A stretch of 64,000 bases of DNA from Acidovorax sp. GBBC 1281 (GCF_028473645.1 NZ_CP097269.1:1434001-1498000); one strand, 5' to 3'. Counted from the stretch's first letter, positions 31,837 through 40,228 are shown. Notes: generated by a model not told the origin, from the letters alone. Numbers and translations are program-made.

Positions 31837-33285
31837 TCAGACGGACCGGCTGCGTGCCAGCGGCGGGTTCTTGGCGAAGTATCGCGTGATGCCGCGCATC
31901 AGTGCGTCGGCCAATTGCTGCTGGTAGGCGGCGGTGCGCAGCTTGGCCTCTTCCTCGGGGTTGCTGATGAAGGCGGTTTCCACGAGCACGCTGGGAATGT
32001 CCGGCGCCTTGAGCACGGCAAAGCCGGCTTGCTCCACGCGCGGCTTGTGCAGTTTGGCCATGCTGCCGATCTCGCCCAGCAGCACGCTGCCGAGCTTCAG
32101 GCTGTCGTTGATCTGCGCCGTGGTGCTCATGTCCAGCAGGGCGCTTTGCACGTGCCGGTCCTGCACGCGGACGTTCAGGCCGCCGATGAGGTCGGACTGG
32201 TTTTCCTTGTTGGCCAGCCAGCGCGCGGCCGAGCTGGAGGCGCCGCCCTGGCTCAGCGCGAACACGCTGGCGCCGCGCGCCGCGGGCGTGGTGAAGGCGT
32301 CGGCGTGGATGCTCACGAACAGGTCGGCCTGCACGCGCCGGGCCTTGTCCACCCGCACGCCCAGCGGCACGAAATAGTCGGCGTCGCGGGTCAGGAAGGC
32401 CCGCATCGGATTGCCGCCGACCGTGGTGGCGTTGATGCGGTCGCGCAGCAGGTGCGCCACCTTGAGCACGATGTCCTTCTCGCGCGTGCCGCCGGGGCCG
32501 GTGGCGCCGGGGTCTTCGCCGCCATGGCCGGGGTCCAGCGCTACGATGATGAGCCGGTCGGTCGCCTTCGCGATGGCGGGCGCGGCCGGTGGCGGCGACG
32601 GCGCGTGCGGCGGGGTGGGGGCGTCAGCGGCCGCTGCCACGGCCGGTGGCGGCGCGGCGGGCGCGGCCGGGGCGGGCAGGCCCACCGGCGGGGGCGGCGC
32701 GCCGGGGCGCTGGATCTGCTGGGCGATCAACTCACCCAGCGGATCGCCCGCCGTTCCAGGCTTGGCGGCGGCGATGTTGGGCAGGGGCGCGGTCGGCGGC
32801 GCTTCGCGCAGGCGCTCGGCGATGAGGGCCTCCAGCGGGTCTTCGGGCTCGGCGGGGTACAGGTCGAACACCAGCCGATGCTGGTAGGCCGCGATCGGCG
32901 GCAGCGTGAACACCTGGGGCAGGGCGGGCCGCTTGAGGTCCAGCACCAGCCGCACCACGTTGGGCGCGTTCTGGCCCACGCGGATGCCGGCGATGTTGGG
33001 GTCGTCTGCCTTCACTTTGGCCACCAGTTCGCGCAGCTCGGGGTTCAGGTCGATGCCTTCGATGTCCACCGCCAGGCGGGGCGGCGTGGTCACGAAAAAT
33101 TGCTTGGCCACCAGCTGGCGGTCGGATTCGATGGTGACGCGGGAGTAGTCCTGCGCCGGCCAGACGCGCACGGCCAGGATGCTGGCACCGCGCGCGATCT
33201 GCTGCGTGCCCAGCAGCAGCACCAGCGTGCCGGCCTGGAGCAGCGACCGCCGGCTGGGTGGATGGGGGGGTGGCGCTTCGCTCAT
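31837..33285 (-). CDS. amiC: N-acetylmuramoyl-L-alanine amidase AmiC
   Basis: Periplasmic zinc amidase that splits septal peptidoglycan during daughter-cell separation. The 482 residues comprise a Tat-type signal (PSRRSLLQAGTLVLLLG), an N-terminal AMIN domain (about 35-160), a Pro/Ala linker (about 185-235), and the Amidase_3 domain with zinc-binding VALDPGHGGEDPGATG, the Glu of TREKDIVLKVA, SIHADAF, and catalytic Glu in SVLVETAFISNPEEE. Its ATG overlaps the tsaE stop by 4 bp (ATGA), so the pair is translationally coupled. Confidence 0.95.
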   Translation of the reverse strand: MSEAPPPHPPSRRSLLQAGTLVLLLGTQQIARGASILAVRVWPAQDYSRVTIESDRQLVAKQFFVTTPPRLAVDIEGIDLNPELRELVAKVKADDPNIAGIRVGQNAPNVVRLVLDLKRPALPQVFTLPPIAAYQHRLVFDLYPAEPEDPLEALIAERLREAPPTAPLPNIAAAKPGTAGDPLGELIAQQIQRPGAPPPPVGLPAPAAPAAPPPAVAAAADAPTPPHAPSPPPAAPAIAKATDRLIIVALDPGHGGEDPGATGPGGTREKDIVLKVAHLLRDRINATTVGGNPMRAFLTRDADYFVPLGVRVDKARRVQADLFVSIHADAFTTPAARGASVFALSQGGASSSAARWLANKENQSDLIGGLNVRVQDRHVQSALLDMSTTAQINDSLKLGSVLLGEIGSMAKLHKPRVEQAGFAVLKAPDIPSVLVETAFISNPEEEAKLRTAAYQQQLADALMRGITRYFAKNPPLARSRSV

Positions 33286-33797
33286 GCCTTCGATCCTTGT
33301 GCAAGGGTGCGGCCCGATGCGGTGCGGGCCTGCAGGGTGACGTGCCGCTCGCCATCATCCCCTGCTTCAATGTGTATAGCAAGGTCTTCAACGGGGATGA
33401 GCGCGGCGGCCTTTTCGGGCCATTCCGCGATCTTGAGTCCCGGCCCCGCGAAGATGTCGCGAAAGCCCGCGTCTTCCCACTCGCGCGGGTCGTTGAAGCG
33501 GTAGAAGTCGAAGTGCCAGATGGCCAGCCCCGGTGCCTCGTGCGGCTCCACCACGGCATAGGTCGGGCTCTTGATGCGGCCCTGCACGCCGAGCGCACGC
33601 AGCAGGTGGCGCACCAGCGTGGTCTTGCCGGCGCCCAGATCGCCGTGCAAGGTGATGAAGGCATTGGCGATCGGGGCTTGGGCGGCCAGCCGGGCGGCGA
33701 AGGCGGCGGTGTCTTCCTCGCTCTCCCAGCGCAGCGCGACGAGCGTGTCCGCGGGGGGGCTTTCTACAATCCGGGGGTGATGTTCAGCAGCAGTCAA
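33282..33797 (-). CDS. tsaE: tRNA threonylcarbamoyladenosine biosynthesis ATPase TsaE
   Basis: P-loop ATPase that works with TsaB and TsaD to make t6A37 on tRNA. Hallmarks are FITLHGDLGAGKTTLVRHLL (Walker A), IKSPTYAVVEPH and WHFDFYRFNDPREWEDAG. No ATG or GTG exists near the family start. The TTG at 33797 is chosen because GAGGA lies five bases before it; this gives 171 residues, slightly long for the family. ATT at 33770 is a less likely alternative. With the TTG start it overlaps the divergent queG start by about 20 bp. Confidence 0.9.
   Translation of the reverse strand: MTAAEHHPRIVESPPADTLVALRWESEEDTAAFAARLAAQAPIANAFITLHGDLGAGKTTLVRHLLRALGVQGRIKSPTYAVVEPHEAPGLAIWHFDFYRFNDPREWEDAGFRDIFAGPGLKIAEWPEKAAALIPVEDLAIHIEAGDDGERHVTLQARTASGRTLAQGSKA
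33364..33380. repeat. Decayed copy of the 17-bp AT-rich element inside tsaE
   Basis: GCTTC-AATGTGT-ATAGC: right arm intact, left arm altered, 5-7-5 spacing kept. It encodes the EDLAIHIEA region of TsaE. Confidence 0.4.
33765..33770 (+). promoter_or_regulatory. Candidate -10 element for queG, possibly giving a leaderless transcript
   Basis: TACAAT ends six bases before the GTG/ATG start pair of queG, and no ribosome site lies between. If used, transcription would begin at about the start codon. No clear -35 is visible. Confidence 0.45.
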
Positions 33798-34895
33798 CTC
33801 GTTCCTCAAATGCAAGGCTGGGCCCGCGAATTGGGATTCTCCCAAATCGGCGTGGCCGGTGTGGATTTGTCGTCCGCAGAACCGGGGTTGATGCAGTGGC
33901 TGGCGCAAGGGTTCCATGGCGACATGCATTACATGCAAACCCACGGCCTGCGCCGCGCCCGGCCCGCCGAACTGGTGCCCGGCACCGTGAGCGTGATCAC
34001 CGCCCGCATGGACTACCTGCCGCGCGACACGCCAGCCGGGCCGGCGCACGGCGCGCCGGGCGCCGGCCCCGGCTGGCAGGCCGTGGAGTTCGCGCGGCTG
34101 GAGCGCCCGTCCGAAGGCATTGTGTCGGTGTACGCCCGGGGGCGCGACTACCACAAGGTGCTGCGCCAGCGGCTGCAGAAGCTGGCCGACCGCATCGGCG
34201 AGGCCGTGGGGCCGGTGGGGCACCGGGTGTTCACCGATTCGGCGCCCGTGCTGGAGGCGGAACTGGCCAGCCGCAGCGGGCAGGGCTGGCGCGGCAAGCA
34301 CACGCTGGTGCTCAACCGCGAGGCGGGCTCCATGTTCTTTCTGGGCGAGATCTATGTGGACATGCCGCTCGAGCCCAGCGCGCCCGTCACCGCGCATTGC
34401 GGCAGTTGCCAGGCGTGCATCGACGTGTGCCCCACGCAGGCCATCGTCGCGCCGCACCGAGTGGACGCCCGGCGTTGCATCTCTTACCTCACCATCGAAC
34501 ATGCGGGGCCGATTCCCGTCGAACTGCGCCGCCCGATGGGCAACCGCATCTACGGCTGCGACGATTGCCAGCTCATCTGCCCCTGGAACAAGTTCGCGCA
34601 GGTCAGCGGGCTGCCCGATTTCGACGCGCGGCCCGGCCTAGGCGGGCAGCAGCTCGCGCACCTGTTCGCCTGGGACGAGCCCACCTTCCTGCGCATGACG
34701 GAAGGTGGCCCCATCCGCCGCATCGGCCACGAACGGTGGCTGCGCAACGTGGCCGTGGCGCTGGGCAATGCGCTGCATGCCACGGGCGACGCCGGCATTG
34801 AGGCCGCGCTGCGGTCCCGCGCCGCCGACGCCAGCGCCCTGGTGCGGGAGCACGTCGCCTGGGGGTTGGAGCAAAAACGGCCTCCAGCGCAATAA
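33780..34895 (+). CDS. queG: Epoxyqueuosine reductase
   Basis: Cobalamin- and iron-sulfur-dependent enzyme of the last step of queuosine synthesis. From the ATG at 33780 the protein is 371 residues; a GTG one codon earlier is equally possible. It has the N-terminal DUF1730-type domain, then two [4Fe-4S] sites: CGSCQACIDVCPTQAI and YGCDDCQLICPWNKFA. It ends with a HEAT-like C-terminal stretch (IGHERWLRNVAVALGNALHA). The 3' end runs into a copy of the AT-rich repeat family, giving the last residues EQKRPPAQ. Confidence 0.96.
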   Translation: MFSSSQLVPQMQGWARELGFSQIGVAGVDLSSAEPGLMQWLAQGFHGDMHYMQTHGLRRARPAELVPGTVSVITARMDYLPRDTPAGPAHGAPGAGPGWQAVEFARLERPSEGIVSVYARGRDYHKVLRQRLQKLADRIGEAVGPVGHRVFTDSAPVLEAELASRSGQGWRGKHTLVLNREAGSMFFLGEIYVDMPLEPSAPVTAHCGSCQACIDVCPTQAIVAPHRVDARRCISYLTIEHAGPIPVELRRPMGNRIYGCDDCQLICPWNKFAQVSGLPDFDARPGLGGQQLAHLFAWDEPTFLRMTEGGPIRRIGHERWLRNVAVALGNALHATGDAGIEAALRSRAADASALVREHVAWGLEQKRPPAQ

Positions 34896-34910
34896 GTACT
34901 AGGGCATCGT

Positions 34911-34927
34911 GCTATTAAATAGATAGC
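34911..34927. repeat. 17-bp AT-rich inverted repeat GCTAT-N7-ATAGC (perfect arms)
   Basis: Located 16 bp after the queG stop. The preceding sequence (gagcaaaaacggcctccagc, 34869-34888) resembles the flank of the copy at 48641, so the mobile or repeated unit probably spans about 60 bp. Confidence 0.7.
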
Positions 34928-34992
34928 ATTCGCCTGCGGCAAAACGCCCGGGTGCGGGCGGGCTGCGGCTGGCCGACAATACCGGCCTGCCC

Positions 34993-35361
34993 ATGATCCA
35001 AGCCCTGTGCCTTCTCATCGCCTTCCAGTTGCTCGGAGAGGCCACGGTGCGCCTGACGGGCTGGCCGTTGCCGGGCGCCCTGGTCGGCATGCTCTGGCTG
35101 CTGGCTTGGCTGGCTTGGCTGGCCTGGCGGCGGCGCGTGCCCGAAGCGCTGGCCACGACCGCGTCCTCCCTGCTGCAGCACATGATGCTGCTGTTCATCC
35201 CCACCGTGACCGGCGTGATGGTGCACTTCGGCCGGGTGGCGGACGAGTGGAAGCCCTTCCTCATCGCCTGCATCGTCGGTGCGGCGGTGACGATGGCCGT
35301 GACGGCGCTCACCCTGCATTGGCTGCTGGCGCGCAGCCGGCGCGCGGGTCCGCCGGCATGA
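34993..35361 (+). CDS. CidA/LrgA family holin-like membrane protein
   Basis: A 122-residue protein with four hydrophobic helices and a basic tail. The family motif around PLPGALVGMLWLLAWL and LLQHMMLLFIPTVTGVMVHF marks CidA/LrgA proteins, which affect murein hydrolase export, autolysis or pyruvate handling together with an LrgB partner. The partner gene follows after 10 bp. It starts at ATG 34993 with no strong ribosome site. Confidence 0.9.
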   Translation: MIQALCLLIAFQLLGEATVRLTGWPLPGALVGMLWLLAWLAWLAWRRRVPEALATTASSLLQHMMLLFIPTVTGVMVHFGRVADEWKPFLIACIVGAAVTMAVTALTLHWLLARSRRAGPPA

Positions 35362-35371
35362 GGGCGCCCGC

Positions 35372-36115
35372 ATGACGGATTCCACCGCGGGCCTGGCGGC
35401 ACTGAGCGCGCTGGAACGCTCCCCGTTGACCTGGCTCACGCTCACGCTGCTGGCCTACCTCGCGGCGCTGTGGATGTACCGGCGCAGCGGCCACAACCCG
35501 TTCCTGCTGCCCGTGCTCACGGCCGTGGTGGGCATCGTGTGCGTGCTCTTGGCGCTCGGCGTGCCGTACCCGGTGTACTTCGAGGGGGTGCAACTGATCC
35601 ATTTCTTCATCGGCCCGGCCACGGTGGCGCTGGCGGTGCCGTTGTATGGGCAACTCGGCCGGATCCGGCAGATCTGGCGGCCGGTGGCGATCGCGCTGCT
35701 CGCCGGATCGGTGGCGGCCATCGGATCGGCCGTGCTCGTGGCGTGGGCGCTGGGCGGGTCGATGCAGACGCTGATGTCGCTCGCGCCCAAGTCGGCCACC
35801 ATTCCCATCGCGACCGCCGTGGCCGAGCGGCTGGGCGGCATCGCATCGCTGGCGGCGGTGGCCGTGGCGGTCACCGGCATCGCCGGCGCGGTGATGGCTA
35901 GCCCGCTGCTGCGCGCGCTGCGGCTTGATGGCGACCCGGTGGTTCGCGGCTTCGCCGTGGGGCTGACGGCGCATGCCATCGGCACGGCGCGCGAGTTGCA
36001 GACCCACGCCACCGCCGGCTCGTTCGCCGCGCTGGCCATGGCGCTCAACGGCATCGCCACGGCGCTGCTCATGCCGGCGATGGCCGCGCTCCTGCACTGG
36101 GCCGGCGTGTGGTGA
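35372..36115 (+). CDS. LrgB family membrane protein
   Basis: A 247-residue multi-helix membrane protein. Diagnostic segments are FFIGPATVALAVPLYGQL, LAPKSATIPIATAVAERLGG, and VVRGFAVGLTAHAIGTAREL. It pairs with the LrgA-like protein encoded just upstream; the two are proposed to act as a holin/antiholin-like or metabolite-transport complex. No regulator (LytSR or CidR type) sits beside them. Confidence 0.92.
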   Translation: MTDSTAGLAALSALERSPLTWLTLTLLAYLAALWMYRRSGHNPFLLPVLTAVVGIVCVLLALGVPYPVYFEGVQLIHFFIGPATVALAVPLYGQLGRIRQIWRPVAIALLAGSVAAIGSAVLVAWALGGSMQTLMSLAPKSATIPIATAVAERLGGIASLAAVAVAVTGIAGAVMASPLLRALRLDGDPVVRGFAVGLTAHAIGTARELQTHATAGSFAALAMALNGIATALLMPAMAALLHWAGVW

Positions 36116-36140
36116 GCGGCCCGTGGGCCGCATGGGTTTG

Positions 36141-37046
36141 TCAGCGCAGCACGGCGAGCGCGAAGGGCAGGCTGACCACCCCCAGCACGGTGGACAGCGT
36201 CACCAGCCCGGCCACGTAGGGCCCGTTGTAGCCCATGCGGGCCGCGAGCACGTAGCAGGTGGATGCGGTGGGCAGGGCGGAGAAGGCCATCAGCACCGTG
36301 GTCTGCACTGCGTCCAGCCGCAGCAGTCGCGCCATGCCGAACGCGATCACCGGCTGCACCAGATGGCGGATCGCCAGCACCGATGCCGACAGCAGCTTTC
36401 CGCGCGTGAGCAGGCCGAACTGCATGCCCGCGCCGGCCGCCATGAGCCCGAGCGCGAGCGACGCCGCGCTGATGCGGCTCACCGTGGGCTCCATCCACAC
36501 GGGGATGTGAAAGCCCAGCAGGTTGGCCGCCAGCCCCGATCCGGTGGCCACGATCAGCGGGTTGCGCAGCAGCTCCTTGAAGAACCCGTGCTGGCCCGCG
36601 CGCGCCATGGGCCACACCGCGGCCACGTTGAACAGCGGCACGCACACGCCGATCAGCACGGCGATGAGCAGCAGGCCCTGCGGGCCCGCCAGCCGTTCGG
36701 CCAGCGCCAAGCCCATGAAGGAATTGAAGCGGAACGCCACCTGCGCGCTCGCCGCGTGGTCGCGCGGGTCGATGCGGCCACGCAGGCCGGGCAGCCGCGG
36801 CAGGCTGTAGGCCAGTGCGATGCCGACCAGGCCCGTCGCCACGCCGGCACCGATCAGCCCCGAGGCCTCGCCGATCTGGATCGGGCTTTTGATGATGGAC
36901 TGGAACAGCAGGATGGGAAAGAGCAGGTAGTACACCAGGCTTTCCACCGGCTGCCACACGGCGCGGTTGAGGGCTGTGTAGCGGCAGACCAGGTAACCGC
37001 ACAGGATGAGGGCAAAGTCGGGGAGGAGGAGCTGCGCGTAATTCAC
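36141..37046 (-). CDS. AEC family (auxin efflux carrier-like) transporter
   Basis: A 301-residue inner-membrane protein with about ten helices. Sequence features are MNYAQLLLPDFALILCGYLV, ESLVYYLLFPILLFQSII, and the C-terminal half with FGMARLLRLDAVQTTVLMAFSALPTASTCYVLAARMG, typical of the AEC/membrane-transport family that includes malonate and auxin carriers. The substrate is unknown. It converges on the lrgB-like gene and lies 61 bp upstream of the LysR stop, on the same strand as the regulator gene. Confidence 0.9.
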   Translation of the reverse strand: MNYAQLLLPDFALILCGYLVCRYTALNRAVWQPVESLVYYLLFPILLFQSIIKSPIQIGEASGLIGAGVATGLVGIALAYSLPRLPGLRGRIDPRDHAASAQVAFRFNSFMGLALAERLAGPQGLLLIAVLIGVCVPLFNVAAVWPMARAGQHGFFKELLRNPLIVATGSGLAANLLGFHIPVWMEPTVSRISAASLALGLMAAGAGMQFGLLTRGKLLSASVLAIRHLVQPVIAFGMARLLRLDAVQTTVLMAFSALPTASTCYVLAARMGYNGPYVAGLVTLSTVLGVVSLPFALAVLR

Positions 37047-37107
37047 GGCCCGCAGGATACCGCGCGGCCCACCCCGGTGGCCTCCGGGGCCGGGCGCGGG
37101 TGACGCG

Positions 37108-38028
37108 TCAGGGACCGGGCCGCGCCGCGGCCCTGCCGCCCTCGACGATGGCCTCGATCACCTTCTGCAGCCCCCGGTTCATGGGCTTGTCGTGTCGGGT
37201 GATGAGGGCCTGGGTGCGGTAAAGGGGCGGGTCCAGCGGCCGCAGTTCGAGGTCTTCATGGCGGCGGCTGTGGCCCGAAAGCGCCATGCGCGGCAGGATG
37301 CCGCAGCCCAGACCCGCCGCCACCATCGCCTTGATGGCCTCCACGCTGTCGAACTCCATGACGGGCGCGGGCGTGGGCAAGGTGCCGCCGGCGCTCAGCC
37401 AGTCGTCCACGATCCCGCGCGTGCTGCTGCCCGTCTCGAACTTCACCAGCGGGTGCTCGTTCATCATCTGCGCGGTGACTGCCCGCGGCCAGTGGCAGGT
37501 GCCGCGGCGGCAGATGGCCATGAGCTCGTCCTCCAGGATGGGGACCACGGCAACCGCGCGCGAGACGATGGGCAGCGTCACGATGGCGGCATCGATCGAG
37601 TTGTCCTCGATGCGGCGCACGTAATCCTCCGTGTTGCCCGTGCTCACGAGGATGCTCAGCGACGGAAAGTGCTTGCGCAGGTCCTGCAGGATGGGCGGCA
37701 GCAGGTACAGGCATGAGGTCAGGCCCGTGCCCAGCCGCACGCGCCCAGTCACCCCGGCCGAGTGGAAGGTGGCGGCGCTCACGGCATTGGCCACGGCGGC
37801 CGTCACATGCGGCACATGGGCCAGCAGATCCGCGCCGGCGGAGGTCGGGCCCACGCGGCGGCCCACCCGCTCGATGAGGCGCACCGACAGGCGGCGCTCC
37901 AGATTTCTCACCTGCAGGCTTACCGCGGGCTGGGTCACCCCCAGCCGTTGCGCCGCAGCAGAAAAACTCCCCAATTCCAGCACCAGCGCGAAGGTCCGTA
38001 ATTGATCGAGATCCAAGGTGCGTTCCAT
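37108..38028 (-). CDS. LysR family transcriptional regulator
   Basis: A 306-residue regulator. The N-terminal winged helix-turn-helix is LDQLRTFALVLELGSFSAAAQRLGVTQPAVSLQV, followed by the usual linker helix and a type 2 periplasmic-binding effector domain (about 90-295). It is divergent from the carbamoyltransferase gene with a 188-bp region between. An LTTR-box-like motif lies 9 bp upstream of its own start, suggesting autoregulation, and a perfect 30-bp palindrome lies near the start of the divergent gene. It probably controls that gene set; the inducer is unknown. Confidence 0.9.
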   Translation of the reverse strand: MERTLDLDQLRTFALVLELGSFSAAAQRLGVTQPAVSLQVRNLERRLSVRLIERVGRRVGPTSAGADLLAHVPHVTAAVANAVSAATFHSAGVTGRVRLGTGLTSCLYLLPPILQDLRKHFPSLSILVSTGNTEDYVRRIEDNSIDAAIVTLPIVSRAVAVVPILEDELMAICRRGTCHWPRAVTAQMMNEHPLVKFETGSSTRGIVDDWLSAGGTLPTPAPVMEFDSVEAIKAMVAAGLGCGILPRMALSGHSRRHEDLELRPLDPPLYRTQALITRHDKPMNRGLQKVIEAIVEGGRAAARPGP

Positions 38029-38036
38029 AGGCTTAG

Positions 38037-38053
38037 CTTATGTTTTGTATAAG
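38037..38053. promoter_or_regulatory. LysR-box-like site
   Basis: CTTAT-N7-ATAAG, a 17-bp inverted repeat containing the T-N11-A core used by LysR-type regulators. It lies just upstream of the LysR start, in the region shared with the divergent operon. Confidence 0.6.
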
Positions 38054-38151
38054 ACGGCAAATCTTCACTTATGGATTGAATGCCGTCAATATTCATCCTG
38101 TGCAAAAACTCCAGAGACTTGAATAAAAAGCCGGGAGGGGAGGAGCAAGCT

Positions 38152-38181
38152 GCTATCGGTGCGCATTGGCGCACCGATAGC
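38152..38181. promoter_or_regulatory. Perfect 30-bp palindrome upstream of the carbamoyltransferase gene
   Basis: Two 13-bp arms (GCTATCGGTGCGC) around the loop ATTG, ending 35 bp before the start codon. There is no T-run, so a simple terminator is unlikely. It could be an operator, an mRNA leader hairpin, or a relic of the AT-rich repeat family, whose GCTAT/ATAGC ends it shares. Confidence 0.6.
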
Positions 38182-38216
38182 GCCTTGTATTTGTCGGCTG
38201 CAATGATTGATGGCGC

Positions 38217-39254
38217 ATGGCCTCAAAAAACCTGATATCCATCGAAGACCTTTCGCGCAGCGAAATCGAGTCGCTGTTTTCCGATACCGACGACATTCGG
38301 CGGTTTCCCGGAGAGTTCGGAAATGCGCTGGCCGGAAAGATCGTCTTCACCCTGTTTTGCCAGCCCAGCACGCGCACGCGGCTGAGCTTCGAATCCGCGG
38401 CCTACCGCCTCGGTGCACGCGTGCTGAGCGTTTGCGACATGCACAGCACCCGCCAACCCCTGGGCGAAAGCCTGCTCGACACCACCCGCATGGCGGGCTA
38501 CTACTCCGACGCGCTGGTCGCGCGGCACGCCGACCATGGCGTGATGGAGCAGATCAAGGCCACCCTCGACGTGCCTTTGATCAATGCCGGCGAAGGCCTC
38601 GCGCGGCACCCTACCCAGACCCTGATCGACCTGTACACCGCCCGCGAGCATTTCGACACCCTCGATGGGCTGCGCGTGGGGCTGGTGGGCGGCCTGCGCT
38701 ACTCGCGTGCGGTGAAGTCGCTGCTGGTCGGCCTCGGGCAGTTCCGAGACGTCGAACTGCATGCCGTCGATGCTGCCAGCGAAGCCGACGACGGCAGCCC
38801 TTTGCCGGCCGACCTCGCCGCTGCGGCGCGGCGCCCCATCCATCTGCACGATTCGGTGCAGGCCATGCTGGGCCATGTCGATCTGCTGTACGTCGTGCGC
38901 GTGCAGCGCGAGATGTTCAGCGACGCTGCGCTGTACCAGCGCCAGCTGGACAAATGCCGCGTGCACCGCGCGCTCCTGGCCAAGGCGCCACCGTGGCTGG
39001 CGGTCATGCATTGCCTGCCCCGCACGGACGAGCTGGACACCGACGTGGACCCGACCCCGCAAAACAAATATTTCCTGCAGGCCGCATACGGCGTGCCGCT
39101 GCGCATGGCCGTGCTGCGGCGCTACATGACGCAGCCGCAGGGGGGAGGAAGCGGCGGCAGTGGCGGTGGTGGCGCCAGGGGACTGGCTGCGGATGCGCTG
39201 TCGCGCCGCGCGATCGACGTGCTCAGCAACGACGAGTTGTCCCTCGCATGGTGA
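38217..39254 (+). CDS. Atypical aspartate/ornithine carbamoyltransferase-like enzyme
   Basis: A 345-residue carbamoyltransferase. The carbamoyl-phosphate site is intact: STRTR (51-55), R103, HPTQ (131-134), R164 in YSRAVKS. The second-substrate region has R228 (VVRVQ), as in aspartate carbamoyltransferase, but the 240s-like motif is HCLPR (265-269), using the Cys of ornithine enzymes where aspartate enzymes have HPLPR. The loop Lys (K84 in E. coli PyrB) is replaced: the stretch reads PLGESLLDT (81-89). A Gly/Ser-rich linker (309-319) and a 25-residue tail extend the C-terminus. It is followed by TauE and Bug genes, away from pyrimidine or arginine genes, so it is probably a specialised enzyme rather than pyrB. 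Confidence 0.82.
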   Translation: MASKNLISIEDLSRSEIESLFSDTDDIRRFPGEFGNALAGKIVFTLFCQPSTRTRLSFESAAYRLGARVLSVCDMHSTRQPLGESLLDTTRMAGYYSDALVARHADHGVMEQIKATLDVPLINAGEGLARHPTQTLIDLYTAREHFDTLDGLRVGLVGGLRYSRAVKSLLVGLGQFRDVELHAVDAASEADDGSPLPADLAAAARRPIHLHDSVQAMLGHVDLLYVVRVQREMFSDAALYQRQLDKCRVHRALLAKAPPWLAVMHCLPRTDELDTDVDPTPQNKYFLQAAYGVPLRMAVLRRYMTQPQGGGSGGSGGGGARGLAADALSRRAIDVLSNDELSLAW

Positions 39255-39997
39255 TGCTCTGCGCAATGGCCCTGATGGGGCTCGTTGTGGGTGGCGTGGC
39301 CGTGACGGTCGGAGGGGGCGTCACCATCGGCGTGCCGTTGCTGCTGCTGATGGGGCATTCCGCCGCCGCGGCCATCGCCACCGTGAAGTTCGCGCTCGTG
39401 GGCTCGTTCTTCACCGGTACGCTGGCCCACCGCCGGGCCGTCGCGGCCCCGGTGCGCATTCCCTGGGTGCTGTGGCCCCTGGCGGTGGCGGGGTCCGTGA
39501 TGGGCTCGCTGATCGTCACCGGGGTCGATGACCGGGTGCTGCGCATCATCGTCGCCGCCATGATGGCCGTGGTGCTGTGGATCACCTACCGGACGGATTT
39601 TTCCGCACGCACCGCCACCCCGGCGCCGGCCGCACGTCTGCCGCTGGCCGGCATCGCCACGGTGTTCGCGCTGTGCGTGTATTCGGGCTTTTTCGGCGCG
39701 GGCTTCGGCACCTTTCTCATCTTTGCGCTGATGCATTTTTTCGGTCTGTCGTTTTCCGACAGCGCTTCGGTGATGACGCGCCTCAACCTGCTCGTGGTGG
39801 GTTCGTCCGTGACGACGTTCATCACCCACGGCGCGGTCGATTTCCAGTGGGGCATTCCGCTCTTCATCGGCTGTGCCCTGGGCGGTGTGATGGGCGCCTG
39901 GGTGGCCCGGGTGCTGTCGCCCGAGCGCATGAAAACCGTGTTCCTGGCAGGCACGATGCTGGTCGGCGTCAAGCTGATCTGGGACGCGATGGCGTGA
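39248..39997 (+). CDS. TauE/SafE family sulfite/organosulfonate-exporter-like permease
   Basis: A 249-residue, eight-helix membrane protein. TauE/SafE marks are the N-terminal GGVAVTVGGGVTIGVPLLLLMG, the repeat-half match VYSGFFGAGFGTFLIFALMHFFG and the late LGGVMGAWVARVLSPERMKTVFLAGTMLVG. The ATG at 39248 overlaps the stop of the carbamoyltransferase gene by 7 bp, so the two are coupled. Members move sulfite, sulfoacetate or other small organic anions; this neighbourhood suggests export or uptake of a product of the carbamoyltransferase pathway. Confidence 0.88.
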   Translation: MVMLCAMALMGLVVGGVAVTVGGGVTIGVPLLLLMGHSAAAAIATVKFALVGSFFTGTLAHRRAVAAPVRIPWVLWPLAVAGSVMGSLIVTGVDDRVLRIIVAAMMAVVLWITYRTDFSARTATPAPAARLPLAGIATVFALCVYSGFFGAGFGTFLIFALMHFFGLSFSDSASVMTRLNLLVVGSSVTTFITHGAVDFQWGIPLFIGCALGGVMGAWVARVLSPERMKTVFLAGTMLVGVKLIWDAMA

Positions 39998-40228
39998 TGC
40001 CGGACCGTCTTCCATCCGCGGTCCGCCCGGCCCTTACCCCTTACTTGCAAGGAGCAACGCCACCCCCTCAACGACGGCACTGAACCCATCCCTGCCAACG
40101 GGAACCGCCCTTGCGCGTGCGGGAAATCCCTCACTGTGGACTGCCATGCGGACCACGATCGGCGTGCGTCAGCGATTAGGATGCACACCATCGTTTTCAT
40201 CGTGTTCAAGCAGTACAAGGAGACTTCT

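Noticed and set aside
38217..39254. Plain pyrB assignment
   Set aside because: HCLP motif, missing loop lysine and non-pyrimidine neighbours argue against a housekeeping aspartate carbamoyltransferase.
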